Translations under genes and position numbers: made by a program
From: Schaalia hyovaginalis
Lineage (GTDB): Bacteria > Actinomycetota > Actinomycetes > Actinomycetales > Actinomycetaceae
Direction of reading: 5' to 3'
Assembly (NCBI RefSeq): GCF_014208035.1
Contig: NZ_JACHMK010000001.1
Span: 434,001 to 498,000, forward strand
Length of the DNA: 64,000 nt
Notes under the pieces: generated by a model
The model's database searches: none
What the model was told of the DNA's origin: nothing
The model's input: only the letters and a program-made list of their open reading frames with translations
Part shown: positions 28,419 through 36,600 of the stretch, piece after piece
How the letters are laid out: every line of letters starts with the position of its first letter
How positions within the stretch are numbered: the first letter of the stretch is position 1

Positions 28419-28636
28419 TTTTCCGAGGATGCTCGGAAAACAGGGCTGGGGAGGATCCGGGTAGGGGCATGGCACCCGCGCCCTTTTCGCGGGTGGCCTC
28501 GGCTTGGATCCTCGATCATCATCAATGAAACGCGGATCCCCAGCGCATGGGGCCCCTGCGAGCGCGGCCCGTTGAGTGAGTGTCCCGAGGTCGAAGGCTT
28601 GCCCACTCGTGATCCGGATCGGTGGAGTTGCTCGGC

Positions 28637-29908
28637 TCATGCTGCGCCGTCCTCCCATAGGGGTGCGGTCTGTGGTTCCGGTTCCGTACCCATAGTGTGG
28701 GAACTGGGAACTATCGCGGGAACCGCATTGGGGTGAGTAGTTCCGGGAACTGTCCGGGAACCGTCGGGAACCGTGGAATCATGCGGGAACTGTGCCGCCC
28801 GCCGTCCCGTTGTGGGGATAGTTCCCGGTTCCGTACCCATAGTGTGGGAACTGGGAACTGCATCCAACTCCGATTCCTTCCTCCGCTTCGCCTCTGCGAG
28901 CGCTTTCGCTGCGTCCTCCCGGCGAATGTGTAGGACGCTGCACGCTCCGGAGATGGTCATCGCGAACACGTTCGGATCCTCAAGCAGTCGGCGAACATGA
29001 TCTTCGTTGGCCGCGCTGTCGGGGTTGCGCTCATTGTCGCCGGGCGCATACAGGTGCCAATTGAGCCGGTCGCCGTCCGTGTCCATGACGAAACGCGCTG
29101 CGAGCGGTTCACGCTCCTCTGTGCCCGTGGGGGACGCTCCGCGCAATCCCCCGAACCGATCCTTCGCAATCGAGATGTACGCGGCCCCGCCATGCCCGGG
29201 CGCGAACGGTCGACGCGCGTCCTTCTTGACGCGAAGGTAAGCGCCGTTCACCGCTCTGCGCTTCGCGGCCGTCCCAGTCGCTCCGAGTTTCGCCGTCTCC
29301 CGATTCTTCGGCTCATGATCGATAGCGACAACGGCGGCCCCGGCCGACGCAAGACGGGTGAACACCGCCCGATGTACGGCCGTATAGTCGTCGGGACTGT
29401 TTGAGTTGCCGCCCCGAAGTGGCACAACCTCGCCCACCGAATCGACGACGACGAGAGCCGGGCGGAACGTTGAGACGGCAATCGAGATCACCGCTTGTAG
29501 GTCCTGCCACTCGTCGGGCTCGGAGACGCGGAACCGAGTCCGGTCGACCACGGTCGCGAAGGGAACCCCGAACGCGAGTAATCGAGCACCAATCGCCTGT
29601 GCACCGTTATGATCCAGGTCGACGAATAGGGCACGCCCCCCATCGGTCAGCACCTCGGCAATGGCCGCGAGCGCAATCCACGTCTTGCCAGACTCGGACT
29701 CGCCAAACAGCACGTTCACCGCGTTGGCATAGAACAATCCGATACGGTCATCCCTGCGCATAACGGTGGGCTTGGGCGGCCGGTAGCCGTCGGCGAGCAC
29801 AACCGCAAGATCGGTGAACAGCGGGTGCCCGTCCGAGTCGTGCCAGCCGTCCGAATCACCATCCTCACCGGGTGCGTAGTCCTCCCAGGTGTCGGGCTCG
29901 AGGTTCAC
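28637..29908 (-). CDS. AAA/RecA-like ATPase, RepA-helicase type, of integrated element
   Basis: A 423-residue protein with Walker A FGESESGKT at about residues 68-76, a following FVDLDHNG, and Walker B PALVVVDSVGEV near 160, the layout of hexameric RecA-fold (RepA/DnaB/KaiC-like) ATPases found in plasmid and phage replication modules. GTG 29908 overlaps the stop of the preceding gene, so translation is coupled. The last 70 residues are low complexity, rich in Val-Pro, Ser, Thr, and contain VPSSHTMGTEP twice, because the DNA there is a repeat array. It is probably the replication or maintenance ATPase of the element; its exact activity is inferred. Confidence 0.75.
   Translation of the reverse strand: MNLEPDTWEDYAPGEDGDSDGWHDSDGHPLFTDLAVVLADGYRPPKPTVMRRDDRIGLFYANAVNVLFGESESGKTWIALAAIAEVLTDGGRALFVDLDHNGAQAIGARLLAFGVPFATVVDRTRFRVSEPDEWQDLQAVISIAVSTFRPALVVVDSVGEVVPLRGGNSNSPDDYTAVHRAVFTRLASAGAAVVAIDHEPKNRETAKLGATGTAAKRRAVNGAYLRVKKDARRPFAPGHGGAAYISIAKDRFGGLRGASPTGTEEREPLAARFVMDTDGDRLNWHLYAPGDNERNPDSAANEDHVRRLLEDPNVFAMTISGACSVLHIRREDAAKALAEAKRRKESELDAVPSSHTMGTEPGTIPTTGRRAAQFPHDSTVPDGSRTVPGTTHPNAVPAIVPSSHTMGTEPEPQTAPLWEDGAA
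28675..28859. repeat. GGGAAC/GTTCC array with 35-bp exact repeat
   Basis: An exact 35-bp direct repeat (28678-28712 and 28825-28859), each copy holding an interrupted palindrome (GTTCC, CCCA, TGGG, GGGAAC). In all, nine GGGAAC and five GTTCC hits occur in 185 bp. The array lies inside the 3' end of the ATPase gene and is a candidate protein-binding or origin site. Confidence 0.75.
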
Positions 29909-30252
29909 GCCGCACCCCCCAACACGCGACGCCACGGGGACCCATCGGCATCAATGCGCTCACGGTCCGCTCTGGCTTGAGCCTCCCGCACGACATCGCC
30001 GCGCCGGTGACACAACTCCTCGAAGATCGGATTCGACGCCGCCCACTGGGCCACGGCAACGCCATGACGTTGAAGGCGCGCCATGTCCTCTTCTGCGGCC
30101 CGATACCCCTCCTCGAACTGCGCGCGATTAGTCTCCTTTAGGCCACACGCGTAGCCCTCTTGGACTCCGATCATGTGGCCGAACGCTTCGCCCGCGTCAA
30201 AACCGTTGAGGTACATGGGACATCCGCGAGCCGTACACTTCCATTCGCTCAT
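29905..30252 (-). CDS. Hypothetical protein with N-terminal Cys pair (element)
   Basis: 115 residues, starting at ATG 30252, which overlaps the previous stop (ATGA). The N-terminus MSEWKCTARGCPMY has a C-x4-C pair and FGHMIGVQEGYACG follows with another Cys; a late LCHRRGD adds a fourth, so a metal site is conceivable. The rest is helical and charged (EEGYRAAEEDMARLQRHG). No family was recognised. It lies in the middle of the four-to-five gene overlapping operon leading to the ATPase. Confidence 0.6.
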   Translation of the reverse strand: MSEWKCTARGCPMYLNGFDAGEAFGHMIGVQEGYACGLKETNRAQFEEGYRAAEEDMARLQRHGVAVAQWAASNPIFEELCHRRGDVVREAQARADRERIDADGSPWRRVLGGAA

Positions 30253-30509
30253 TCGTCCGCCCCCTCGTCTGCGAGGGCGACAAGGCGAAGGGCGAGAATG
30301 TCGAGCCGTTCAACAATCCGCCGAACTTCCGATGAGAAACGCCCTCGCGCACCTTCGACGACAGTCCGGCCGGTCGTCTCTGCGAGCCTGAGCGCGGATC
30401 CGTGGAGCGCATGCCACGCGGTTCGCTCCATGTCCCCGGAGGCCGTATGCTTGACAGTGGCGACGGTCGTCCCGCCCTTCGGGGCGGGGCGGCTTCTTCT
30501 TTGCTTCAT
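30249..30509 (-). CDS. Hypothetical small basic/helical protein (element)
   Basis: 86 residues with a basic N-terminus (MKQRRSRPAPKGG) and a helical C-terminal half (EVRRIVERLDILALRLVAL). ATG 30509 has a strong GGAGGT about 9 nt upstream. It starts 2 nt after the upstream gene's stop and its own stop overlaps the next start. The function is unknown; small size and basic charge suggest DNA or protein binding, but nothing specific is visible. Confidence 0.6.
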   Translation of the reverse strand: MKQRRSRPAPKGGTTVATVKHTASGDMERTAWHALHGSALRLAETTGRTVVEGARGRFSSEVRRIVERLDILALRLVALADEGADE

Positions 30510-30511
30510 AG

Positions 30512-30721
30512 TCACGCCACCTCCCGAACGGTCGGGGAGTCGAGTCCGAGACGCTTGAATTCGGAGACGGGGATCCGCACGACGGTCCCGATCCGGATCC
30601 CGCGAAGTTCGCCCCGGTCGATGAGGCTCCGCACGGTCGATTCGGACATGTCGCACATGAGCGCGAACTTCTTCACGGACAGGTTGAGCGCGTCCGTCGT
30701 CGTCGGCTTCTTGACGGTCAT
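30512..30721 (-). CDS. Excisionase-family HTH DNA-binding protein
   Basis: 69 residues. The core LSVKKFALMCDMSESTVRSLIDRGELRGIRIGTVVRIPVSEF is a MerR/excisionase-type winged helix (HTH_17 style). ATG 30721 overlaps the stop of the first HTH gene. Such proteins act as excisionases or as regulators of integrated elements. It is the second of two paralogous HTH proteins in tandem. Confidence 0.8.
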   Translation of the reverse strand: MTVKKPTTTDALNLSVKKFALMCDMSESTVRSLIDRGELRGIRIGTVVRIPVSEFKRLGLDSPTVREVA

Positions 30722-30984
30722 CGAAGGTCGCCGCCTTCGGGGAGGATGCTCAGTCGGGCGAGCTCTTCGGCGGGGATCCGCACCATTCGGCGGCCGATCT
30801 TCACTCCCTTGATATCGCCGTGGGCCACCATGAGGCGGACGCCCTTCGCGGTGCATCCGATCATCTGGGCGACTTCGGCGGGCGTGTAGGCGGTCCGTCC
30901 GGCGGTGTGGGAGGTGCCGCGTGGGTCACCTTCAAGGGTGTTGGAAGGTGTGTGAGTGTGCGCAGGGGCGTCGATATGCGCCAT
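30718..30984 (-). CDS. Excisionase/AlpA-like HTH DNA-binding protein
   Basis: 88 residues with a His/Thr-rich N-terminal tail, then AYTPAEVAQMIGCTAKGVRLMVAHGDIKGVKIGRRMVRIPAEELARL, an excisionase-type HTH domain (longer than quoted motifs, about residues 31-77). ATG 30984 has AAGGAG 10 nt upstream. It is the first gene of the element's minus-strand operon, next to the iteron region and integrase, the usual place for Xis or a copy/excision regulator. Confidence 0.8.
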   Translation of the reverse strand: MAHIDAPAHTHTPSNTLEGDPRGTSHTAGRTAYTPAEVAQMIGCTAKGVRLMVAHGDIKGVKIGRRMVRIPAEELARLSILPEGGDLR

Positions 30985-31220
30985 GATGGATGTGCTCCTT
31001 CAAGTTCATGCAAGGACAAGGGGAGTGACGGGCCGGGGATTCGGTGGCCGCCTTAGGGGGCGGTCCGGCGTTGCAGCGCCGTTCGGATCCTCGGCTTCGT
31101 CGTAACTGCCGAACGGGGGTTTCGGTTCCCCGCTGGCGTCATCAATGGTCGCACAACGGCATGAAAAAGGCGTGTGACGCCTTTATGGGCTGACCTGCCG
31201 ATCCGCTGCGCCCGTGGATA

Positions 31221-31279
31221 TATAGCCGTCGATAGCCGTCGATAGCCGTCGATAACCGTCGATAACCGTCGATAACCGT
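31221..31279 (+). repeat. Six tandem 10-bp repeats (iteron-like)
   Basis: GATAGCCGTC (three units, the first degenerate) followed by GATAACCGTC (three units, the last ending in G). The period is exactly 10 bp, about one helical turn, as in some plasmid iterons. Confidence 0.8.
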
Positions 31280-31338
31280 GTGTTGGGCATGTGACTGCGG
31301 ATGCCCGCAGCGAAACGTTGAAATGACGCCGTTCTTCC

Positions 31339-31347
31339 TGTGGATAA
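31339..31347 (-). promoter_or_regulatory. Perfect DnaA box
   Basis: TGTGGATAA on the plus strand is the exact complement of the DnaA box TTATCCACA. A one-mismatch copy TGTGGATAT lies at 31454-31462. Confidence 0.65.
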
Positions 31348-31480
31348 ATCTGCAGAATGTGAATTGCAACACACATGGAATGGATGCGGATCCCGCTGCG
31401 CCGCTCCCTGCCCCTCGGGGCGAGTTGTCCACTGGTCCGCGAGCGCGAAAAGTTGTGGATATCCTTCCTCGTCAACTTCC

Positions 31481-31552
31481 TGAGGTCGTACATCTTGAGT
31501 CACGCGAAGTCGTGCACCTTGAGCTTCTCGAGGTCGTTCGCCTCGAGCGGGA
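31481..31552 (+). repeat. Three imperfect 24-bp repeats
   Basis: Units at 31481-31504, 31505-31528 and 31529-31552 share the pattern GAnGTCGTnCnnCTnGAG. They lie between the DnaA boxes and the integrase end. Confidence 0.5.
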
Positions 31553-31717
31553 TCTCGAAACGTCGTGAGGTCGCGCTCCGTGAGTAGGTGCTCGAAGACG
31601 CGCTTCACCTCGAGCAGCGACTCGCGAATGAGCTACTCCTCGAGCTGGATCCGCCACCTACCGAAGATGTTGGAGAAGGTGCTTCACGAACTCCTCCCGA
31701 GCCCGTCCGCGAGCGCC

Positions 31718-33157
31718 CTAGCTGTTGAGCAGCCGTGCCACAGTGTCGGGGTCGCTGATGCCCATCCGGCGCAGCTCCTCGAGCAGCTCGGCAGCCCGCA
31801 GGGCGTCGGCTTCCACAGACTCGGCCCGCTCCCTGCGCCGCTCCTCGAGGTCGGTCACCTTCGCGCCCTCCTTCGCGCCCTCCGGATCCTTCGCCGTCGG
31901 CGGGGTGAGCAGCTCCTTGGCGAGCGCTGACGCGATCCGGCGTTGGTGTTCGTCGTCCGTCTTCATGTAGCGCAGCGCCATGCCCGGGGTCGACTGCCCA
32001 AGCAGTCCTTGAACGTCCTTCGGTGAGACGCCCGGAGTCCTGCCCGCCACTGACGCGGCCGTGTGCCGGAAGTCATGGGGCGACGCATGAGACAAGCCAA
32101 GCCGCTCCAAGGCGTGCTTGATGTTGAGCTGGAACGTCTTGGGCGGCATGTAGGCGTTCACGTCCCTAGACGAGGGGAACATGAGCGCCTCGGGGTCGGT
32201 GATGTGTCGGGCGGCGAGGTGCTGCACGACGAGCTGGACGGTCGCCGGGTCGAGCTGCACGACGCGCGTGCCCGCCTTCGTCTTCGGTGTACTGAGGTGC
32301 AGCGTCTTGCCGGTGCCGGATACGGATCGGGACACGCTGAGGGTGCCTTCCTGACGGTCGAAGTCCTTCACTCGCAGCTCCCGCAGCTCTCCCATGCGTA
32401 GGCCCGTCGTCGCGTCGACGAGGACGGCGGCGCGCATGTAGGCGGGCACCTCGGCCGCGAGCGCTTGAACCTCCTCGGCGGTGAGGGCTCGGGGCGCGTG
32501 CCGCTGCGACTGGCCCGCGTCGGCCTTCGTCGACCCGAGCATGTTCCGCTTGCAGGGGGAGGAGGGAATCACGTCGTCGTCGACGGCGGTCGCCATGATC
32601 GTCTTGAACAGCTCGAAGGCGTGCTTACGGGCTCCCGGCTTGCCCGGGGCCAGTTCCGTGGCGATCCACTCGCGTACCTGCGCGGTGGTGATCTCCCGGA
32701 TGGGCGTCTCCCCCCACTTGGGGAGTATGTGGGCGTTGAGGTAGGTCTCGTAGCCGTCGCGGGTCGAGGCTGCCAGTCGCCGGGTCTTCAACCACGATTC
32801 GGCGTAGGCCTTGAAGGGAAACTTCGCCTCGGCCTCGGCGCGGGCGCGCTCGCGGTCGGCTTCCTCCTCTGCGATCCTCGCGGCCTCTTCCTCGGCCTTC
32901 ACCTGGTCGGGGTGCTTCCATTGCCCGGATGCAATGGCCGTCTTCATCTTGGATGCCCACGCCTCGGCGGCCCTCTTCGTCGGGAAGTGGGGGCCGTTGA
33001 TCCACGGTCCAAGCTGGGGGAGGTCGATGCGGGGATCCCGGTAGCGGACGCGCCAATACTTCGGCTTGGGCTTCGCCGGACGCTTCCCGGCCTTCCAGTC
33101 GGCGTATTCGGAGTCGGAAAATCGCGGGTCGATGCTCCAGGAAGTCTCTGTTCTCAA
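31718..33157 (-). CDS. int: Tyrosine site-specific integrase
   Basis: A 479-residue tyrosine recombinase. It has an N-terminal arm-binding-like region with an Ala/Glu-rich helix (about residues 80-115), a core-binding domain (FKAYAESWLKTRRLAASTRDGY), and a catalytic domain with TTGLRMGELREL (first Arg), SPHDFRHTAAS (His/Arg) and ALRYMKT (Tyr). The usual LGHS box reads LGQS. The TTG at 33157 is preferred because GGGGAG lies 8 nt upstream and the longer frame from ATG 33262 runs into a noncoding repeat shared with the left end. It is next to attR and reads into the element, as is usual for tRNA-targeted elements. Confidence 0.88.
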   Translation of the reverse strand: MRTETSWSIDPRFSDSEYADWKAGKRPAKPKPKYWRVRYRDPRIDLPQLGPWINGPHFPTKRAAEAWASKMKTAIASGQWKHPDQVKAEEEAARIAEEEADRERARAEAEAKFPFKAYAESWLKTRRLAASTRDGYETYLNAHILPKWGETPIREITTAQVREWIATELAPGKPGARKHAFELFKTIMATAVDDDVIPSSPCKRNMLGSTKADAGQSQRHAPRALTAEEVQALAAEVPAYMRAAVLVDATTGLRMGELRELRVKDFDRQEGTLSVSRSVSGTGKTLHLSTPKTKAGTRVVQLDPATVQLVVQHLAARHITDPEALMFPSSRDVNAYMPPKTFQLNIKHALERLGLSHASPHDFRHTAASVAGRTPGVSPKDVQGLLGQSTPGMALRYMKTDDEHQRRIASALAKELLTPPTAKDPEGAKEGAKVTDLEERRRERAESVEADALRAAELLEELRRMGISDPDTVARLLNS

Positions 33158-33174
33158 CGTTTTCTCCCCTTCTC

Positions 33175-33204
33175 CGTCGGGTACATACGGGGTACACGGC
33201 GCGC
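33175..33204 (+). repeat. Subterminal repeat, right copy (candidate integrase arm site)
   Basis: 30 bp matching 27055-27084 with one mismatch. It lies between the integrase start and attR. Confidence 0.6.
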
Positions 33205-33325
33205 CCATTCTACGGGCTTTATGGGGCATATGGGGTAGACTGTGGAATGTTCCAAGGGGCACTTTCCCCAGGAATCAAGCCAAATCGCAGAATCTCGGGG
33301 CAAACGGCACAGTATTCGCGCCGCT

Positions 33326-33354
33326 TTCAAATCCCAGCGCTACCGCCACGGTTT
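33326..33354 (+). repeat. attR core repeat
   Basis: A 29-bp copy of the tRNA-Ser 3' end. It is followed by the other version of the tRNA terminator hairpin (33356-33390), which is presumably the chromosome's original. Confidence 0.9.
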
Positions 33355-33355
33355 T

Positions 33356-33390
33356 CCCCGTGATTCCGACGAGAAGTCGGGATCGCGGGG
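33356..33390 (+). terminator. Displaced tRNA-Ser terminator-like hairpin
   Basis: A 14-bp stem (CCCCGTGATTCCGA with TCGGGATCGCGGGG, G-U pairs allowed), followed by ATTTCC. It is about 85% like the copy next to the intact tRNA. Confidence 0.5.
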
Positions 33391-33574
33391 ATTTCCATAC
33401 TGCGCGAAGCGCGCACCGGGTGCGCGGCGCTTCGGGGCTCCGAGTGACTGCCCCTCCCCGTCACCGTTCTCGCGGGATCGTCATGGGAGGGGAGGCCGCC
33501 GGGCCCGGTGGGGCCCGCCTTCTCGCCGTACCTCCCGAATCGAGGAGGCCCCTCGATCCAGTCGCATAAAACTC

Positions 33575-33610
33575 GGGGCGGGCGGAATCCACCGGGATTC
33601 CGCCCGCCCC
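33575..33610 (-). terminator. Intrinsic terminator of the surface protein gene
   Basis: A perfect 16-bp stem (33575-33590 with 33595-33610, loop ACCG). On the minus strand it is followed by GAGTTTTATG. It sits 15 bp after the surface protein stop. Confidence 0.8.
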
Positions 33611-33624
33611 TCTGATGCGCGTGC

Positions 33625-36600
33625 TCAGCGCCTTCTCAGGCGACGCGAGCGAAGCATGACCAGAGCGCCTCCGACGAAGGCGAGCGCGAGGATCGCCGTC
33701 TGGATCTGGGCGAGGTCGGACACGCCGGTATGGGCGAGTCCGGCAGCGGCCAGATCGTTGGCGTCAGGGGTGCAGGGCTTGCCGTCCGCATCGACCCACA
33801 CCGTCGTCGAGCCCGCGGGGCCGATGGAGGGGCCGAGGTCGAAGTGCCCGTCACTGATGCCGTCTGCGGAACCGACGTCAATGGTGAGGACCGTCGAGCC
33901 GCTGAGCTCCGAACCGTCCTTCGCGCGGGTCGTCATCGTGATTCCGAGCTCGTAGCGCCCGGGCTTGGTGAAGACCCAGTTCGGGTGGACGTGGGTGTTG
34001 GGGGCGACCGTCGTGGAGCCGCTCGCGCTCCCGTCGCCTCCGGAGAACCAGATGCTCCCGACGCTCGCCGACAGCCCTCGCCCGAATTCGAACACCTCGA
34101 GCCTTCCGGGTCCGGAGAAGGAGGTGAGTGCGAAGGTCGTCGGCCCCTGGGCCTTCTCGCCGAGGCTGGGGTGCTGGGTGTTGACCCCGATCCAGGGGAC
34201 CCCGGCGACTTGCGACATCGAGATCATCCAGACGGACGATCCCTTGGAGATCGCGCCGATGTCCATGGGGACGGTCGCCTTCCCGGCATCGGAGATCGAG
34301 AAGGACAGGCGCTGCGGATCCACCCATTCGCCGGGCGAGGTGCGGTCGTCCTTGATGCGGGGGAGGAGGGTATCGGCGCCCGAACCGCCGCTCTGCTTCG
34401 GGAAGCACTTCGCCTTGGCGACGCTCGGAGCCGAGGAACTGCGAGCGCTCCCGCCGGAGGTCGAAGGAGTCGGGGAGGCCGAGGTGGAGCCCGCCGGGGA
34501 GACGGACGGCGACGGGGGTTCGACGGCCGGGGCTGCGGAGTCGGGCGAGGGCTTCTTCTCGGACTCGGGCTTCTTCTCAGGTTCGGGGGCCTTGTCGTCG
34601 CCGACCTTCCAGGTGTAGGTCGCGACCCGTGACAGCGCTTCGCCCGAGCCGTTGAGGGCCTTCGCCTTCGCCCGCACCTTCATCGTGTAGGTGCCGGGAG
34701 CGGAGAAGAGCCAGTTCGTGTGGACGTGGGCCGGGTGCGCCTGGCGGATCACCGATCCTGCGCCGATTTCGAGTTTGCCGTTCGTGAAGGCGGGCGTCAC
34801 GCCCCCGAAGGTCTTCGTGTTGAACATGTACGCCTTGGCGCCCTCGGGAGCGCTCATCGAGAGGATCTCGAAATCGACTGCTTCGAAGTCGGGTCGAACG
34901 CCGTTCGTGTCCCATCCGGGGAAGAGCATCTCCTGCTGCTTGAGGCCTCCCGCGTCGAGGAAGTACCCCGACTTCGGCAGGTTCGGTGCGATCTGCTTGT
35001 CGAAGGAGATGAAGGAGTTCTGGCCGATCCGCAAGGTGACGTCGGCAGGATCGCGCAGGACCGGAGTGCCCTTCGAATCGTCCTTCGCCACGAGGTACAG
35101 CAATCCGTTCTTCGCGATCGCCGTGAACAGGTCGAGGTGCCCGTGGGAGATCTCGACCTTCTCGTCCACCGCTCCGATCGTCTTGGGCGAAGGCCCGAGG
35201 TCTTCCGGGGTCGAGGGGACCGGCGTGATCGGCTTCGAGGAGGAAGCGACGTTCATGACGGAGAAGGCGGTGGGATCTTCGCCGACCGGGCCTGCGGAGA
35301 GGTTGTACATGCCCGGCTTGAGCGAGGCGGGCAGGGCGAGGGAGAGGGTGGCCTTGCCGTCCTTGCCGACGGGGACGTCGGAGACGAGGGGCGTGCGCGT
35401 GAAGGGGGTGCTGAGCGCGGTGAGCGCGGCTTCGATCCGGCTGTCAGGGGTGAAGCCCTTGGCGAGGACCTCGACCGTCGCTCCCGGGGTGATCGACGCG
35501 CCCGGCGTTCGGATCTCGAGGCTCGGTTCATCATCGTCGGAATCGGGTTGATCCGGCGAGGGGGAATCTCCGGAGCCGACCGAGGGGTCGGCCGGGTTGG
35601 GCTCGACGATGAAGGTGTAGGTCTCCTCCGGGGACTTGAGTTCGCCCGAGCCGTCGGCCTTCGTCGCGACCGCCTGGGCCTTGACCGTGTAGGTGCCGGG
35701 GCGGCTGAAGAGCCAGTATCCGTGGGTGTGCCCGCTGACGGGCAGAACCGCGCCCGCGGTGAGGTAGGGGCTGTTGTTCGTGAGAACCGGCGGCAGCGTC
35801 CCCTGAATGGTCTGCGTTCCCGTCAGGACGATCCTCCCGGGGCCCTCCACCGAGGTGAAACGGACTTCGGCCTTCGAGAAGCCGTTGCCCGCGTAGTCGT
35901 CGATCGACCATCCCGGGGAGTAGATGCTCATCGTGCGGCTCTTCGCGTTCGAGTGGTATCCGGCCGTCTCCTGGATGGAGCCCTTGAAGTTGCCGGTCTT
36001 TTCGTAGCGCTCCTTGACGAACACCATCGTCACCGAGGAGGGGACGCGGGCCGTCGGCTCTGAGGCGCTGACGTCCTCCTTGAGGAAGAGCTGGGGGGTG
36101 CCTCCGCGGGTGCCGATGTAGAAGGCGTCCATGTGGCCGGACTTGAAGGTGACCGGAGTGGAGATCGGCGAGTAGCTGCCGCTTCCGCTGGGGGATCCGC
36201 CTTCCGGCTTGCCGCTCGGCTCGTCGGAATCGGAGTCCGAGTCGGCATCGTCGGAGTCCGCATCGTCTGAATCAGTGCCGGAATCGTCCGAATCGCTGTC
36301 CGGCTCGTCCTCGGATTCATCGGAGCCGGTGTTGTCGTCCGCGTCGTCCTCGTTGCCCGTGATCACCGGGGGCTCAGCCAAAGAGGTCTGCTTGACCTTG
36401 AAGACGGTCGTGAACGGTGCGGATTCCACGGTTTCCCCGCTGCTCTTCACGCCGACGGCCTTCGCCTGCAGGCGGTATTCCCCGGCGGCGGTGAAGAACC
36501 AGTGGGCGTGGGTGTGCCCGAAGACGGGCAGGGAGACGCCCGGCTCGACGTAGTAGGTCCCGTTGGGGATCCCGCTGGTGCCGAATCCTTCGAGCGCCTT

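Larger units (their letters stand above)
30985..31717. other. Gene-free iteron/DnaA-box region of the element
   Basis: About 730 bp between the HTH operon and the integrase gene. It holds six 10-bp repeats, one perfect and one near-perfect DnaA box, AT-rich patches (around 31320-31380) and three 24-bp imperfect repeats. Short open frames exist on both strands but none resembles a protein. The layout is that of a replication origin. Confidence 0.55.
26967..33354. mobile_element. Integrated element in tRNA-Ser (about 6.4 kb)
   Basis: Bounded by a 29-bp exact repeat of the tRNA-Ser 3' end. Reading leftward from the right end, all genes are on the minus strand: tyrosine integrase, an iteron/DnaA-box region, two HTH proteins, two unknown proteins and a RecA/RepA-like ATPase in an overlapping operon, then a small ORF and a 1-kb gene-poor zone with hairpins. 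There are no structural phage genes, relaxase or translocase. It could be a plasmid-derived element, a mobilisable element or a phage satellite. Confidence 0.85.

Noticed and set aside
31221..31279. A CRISPR array suspected from short regular repeats
   Set aside because: The repeats are 10 bp with no spacers, and no cas genes are nearby. Tandem iterons fit better.
33158..33262. Integrase start at the ATG 33262
   Set aside because: The added 35 residues are encoded by the subterminal repeat, and a TTG at 33157 has a good ribosome site. Not fully excluded.
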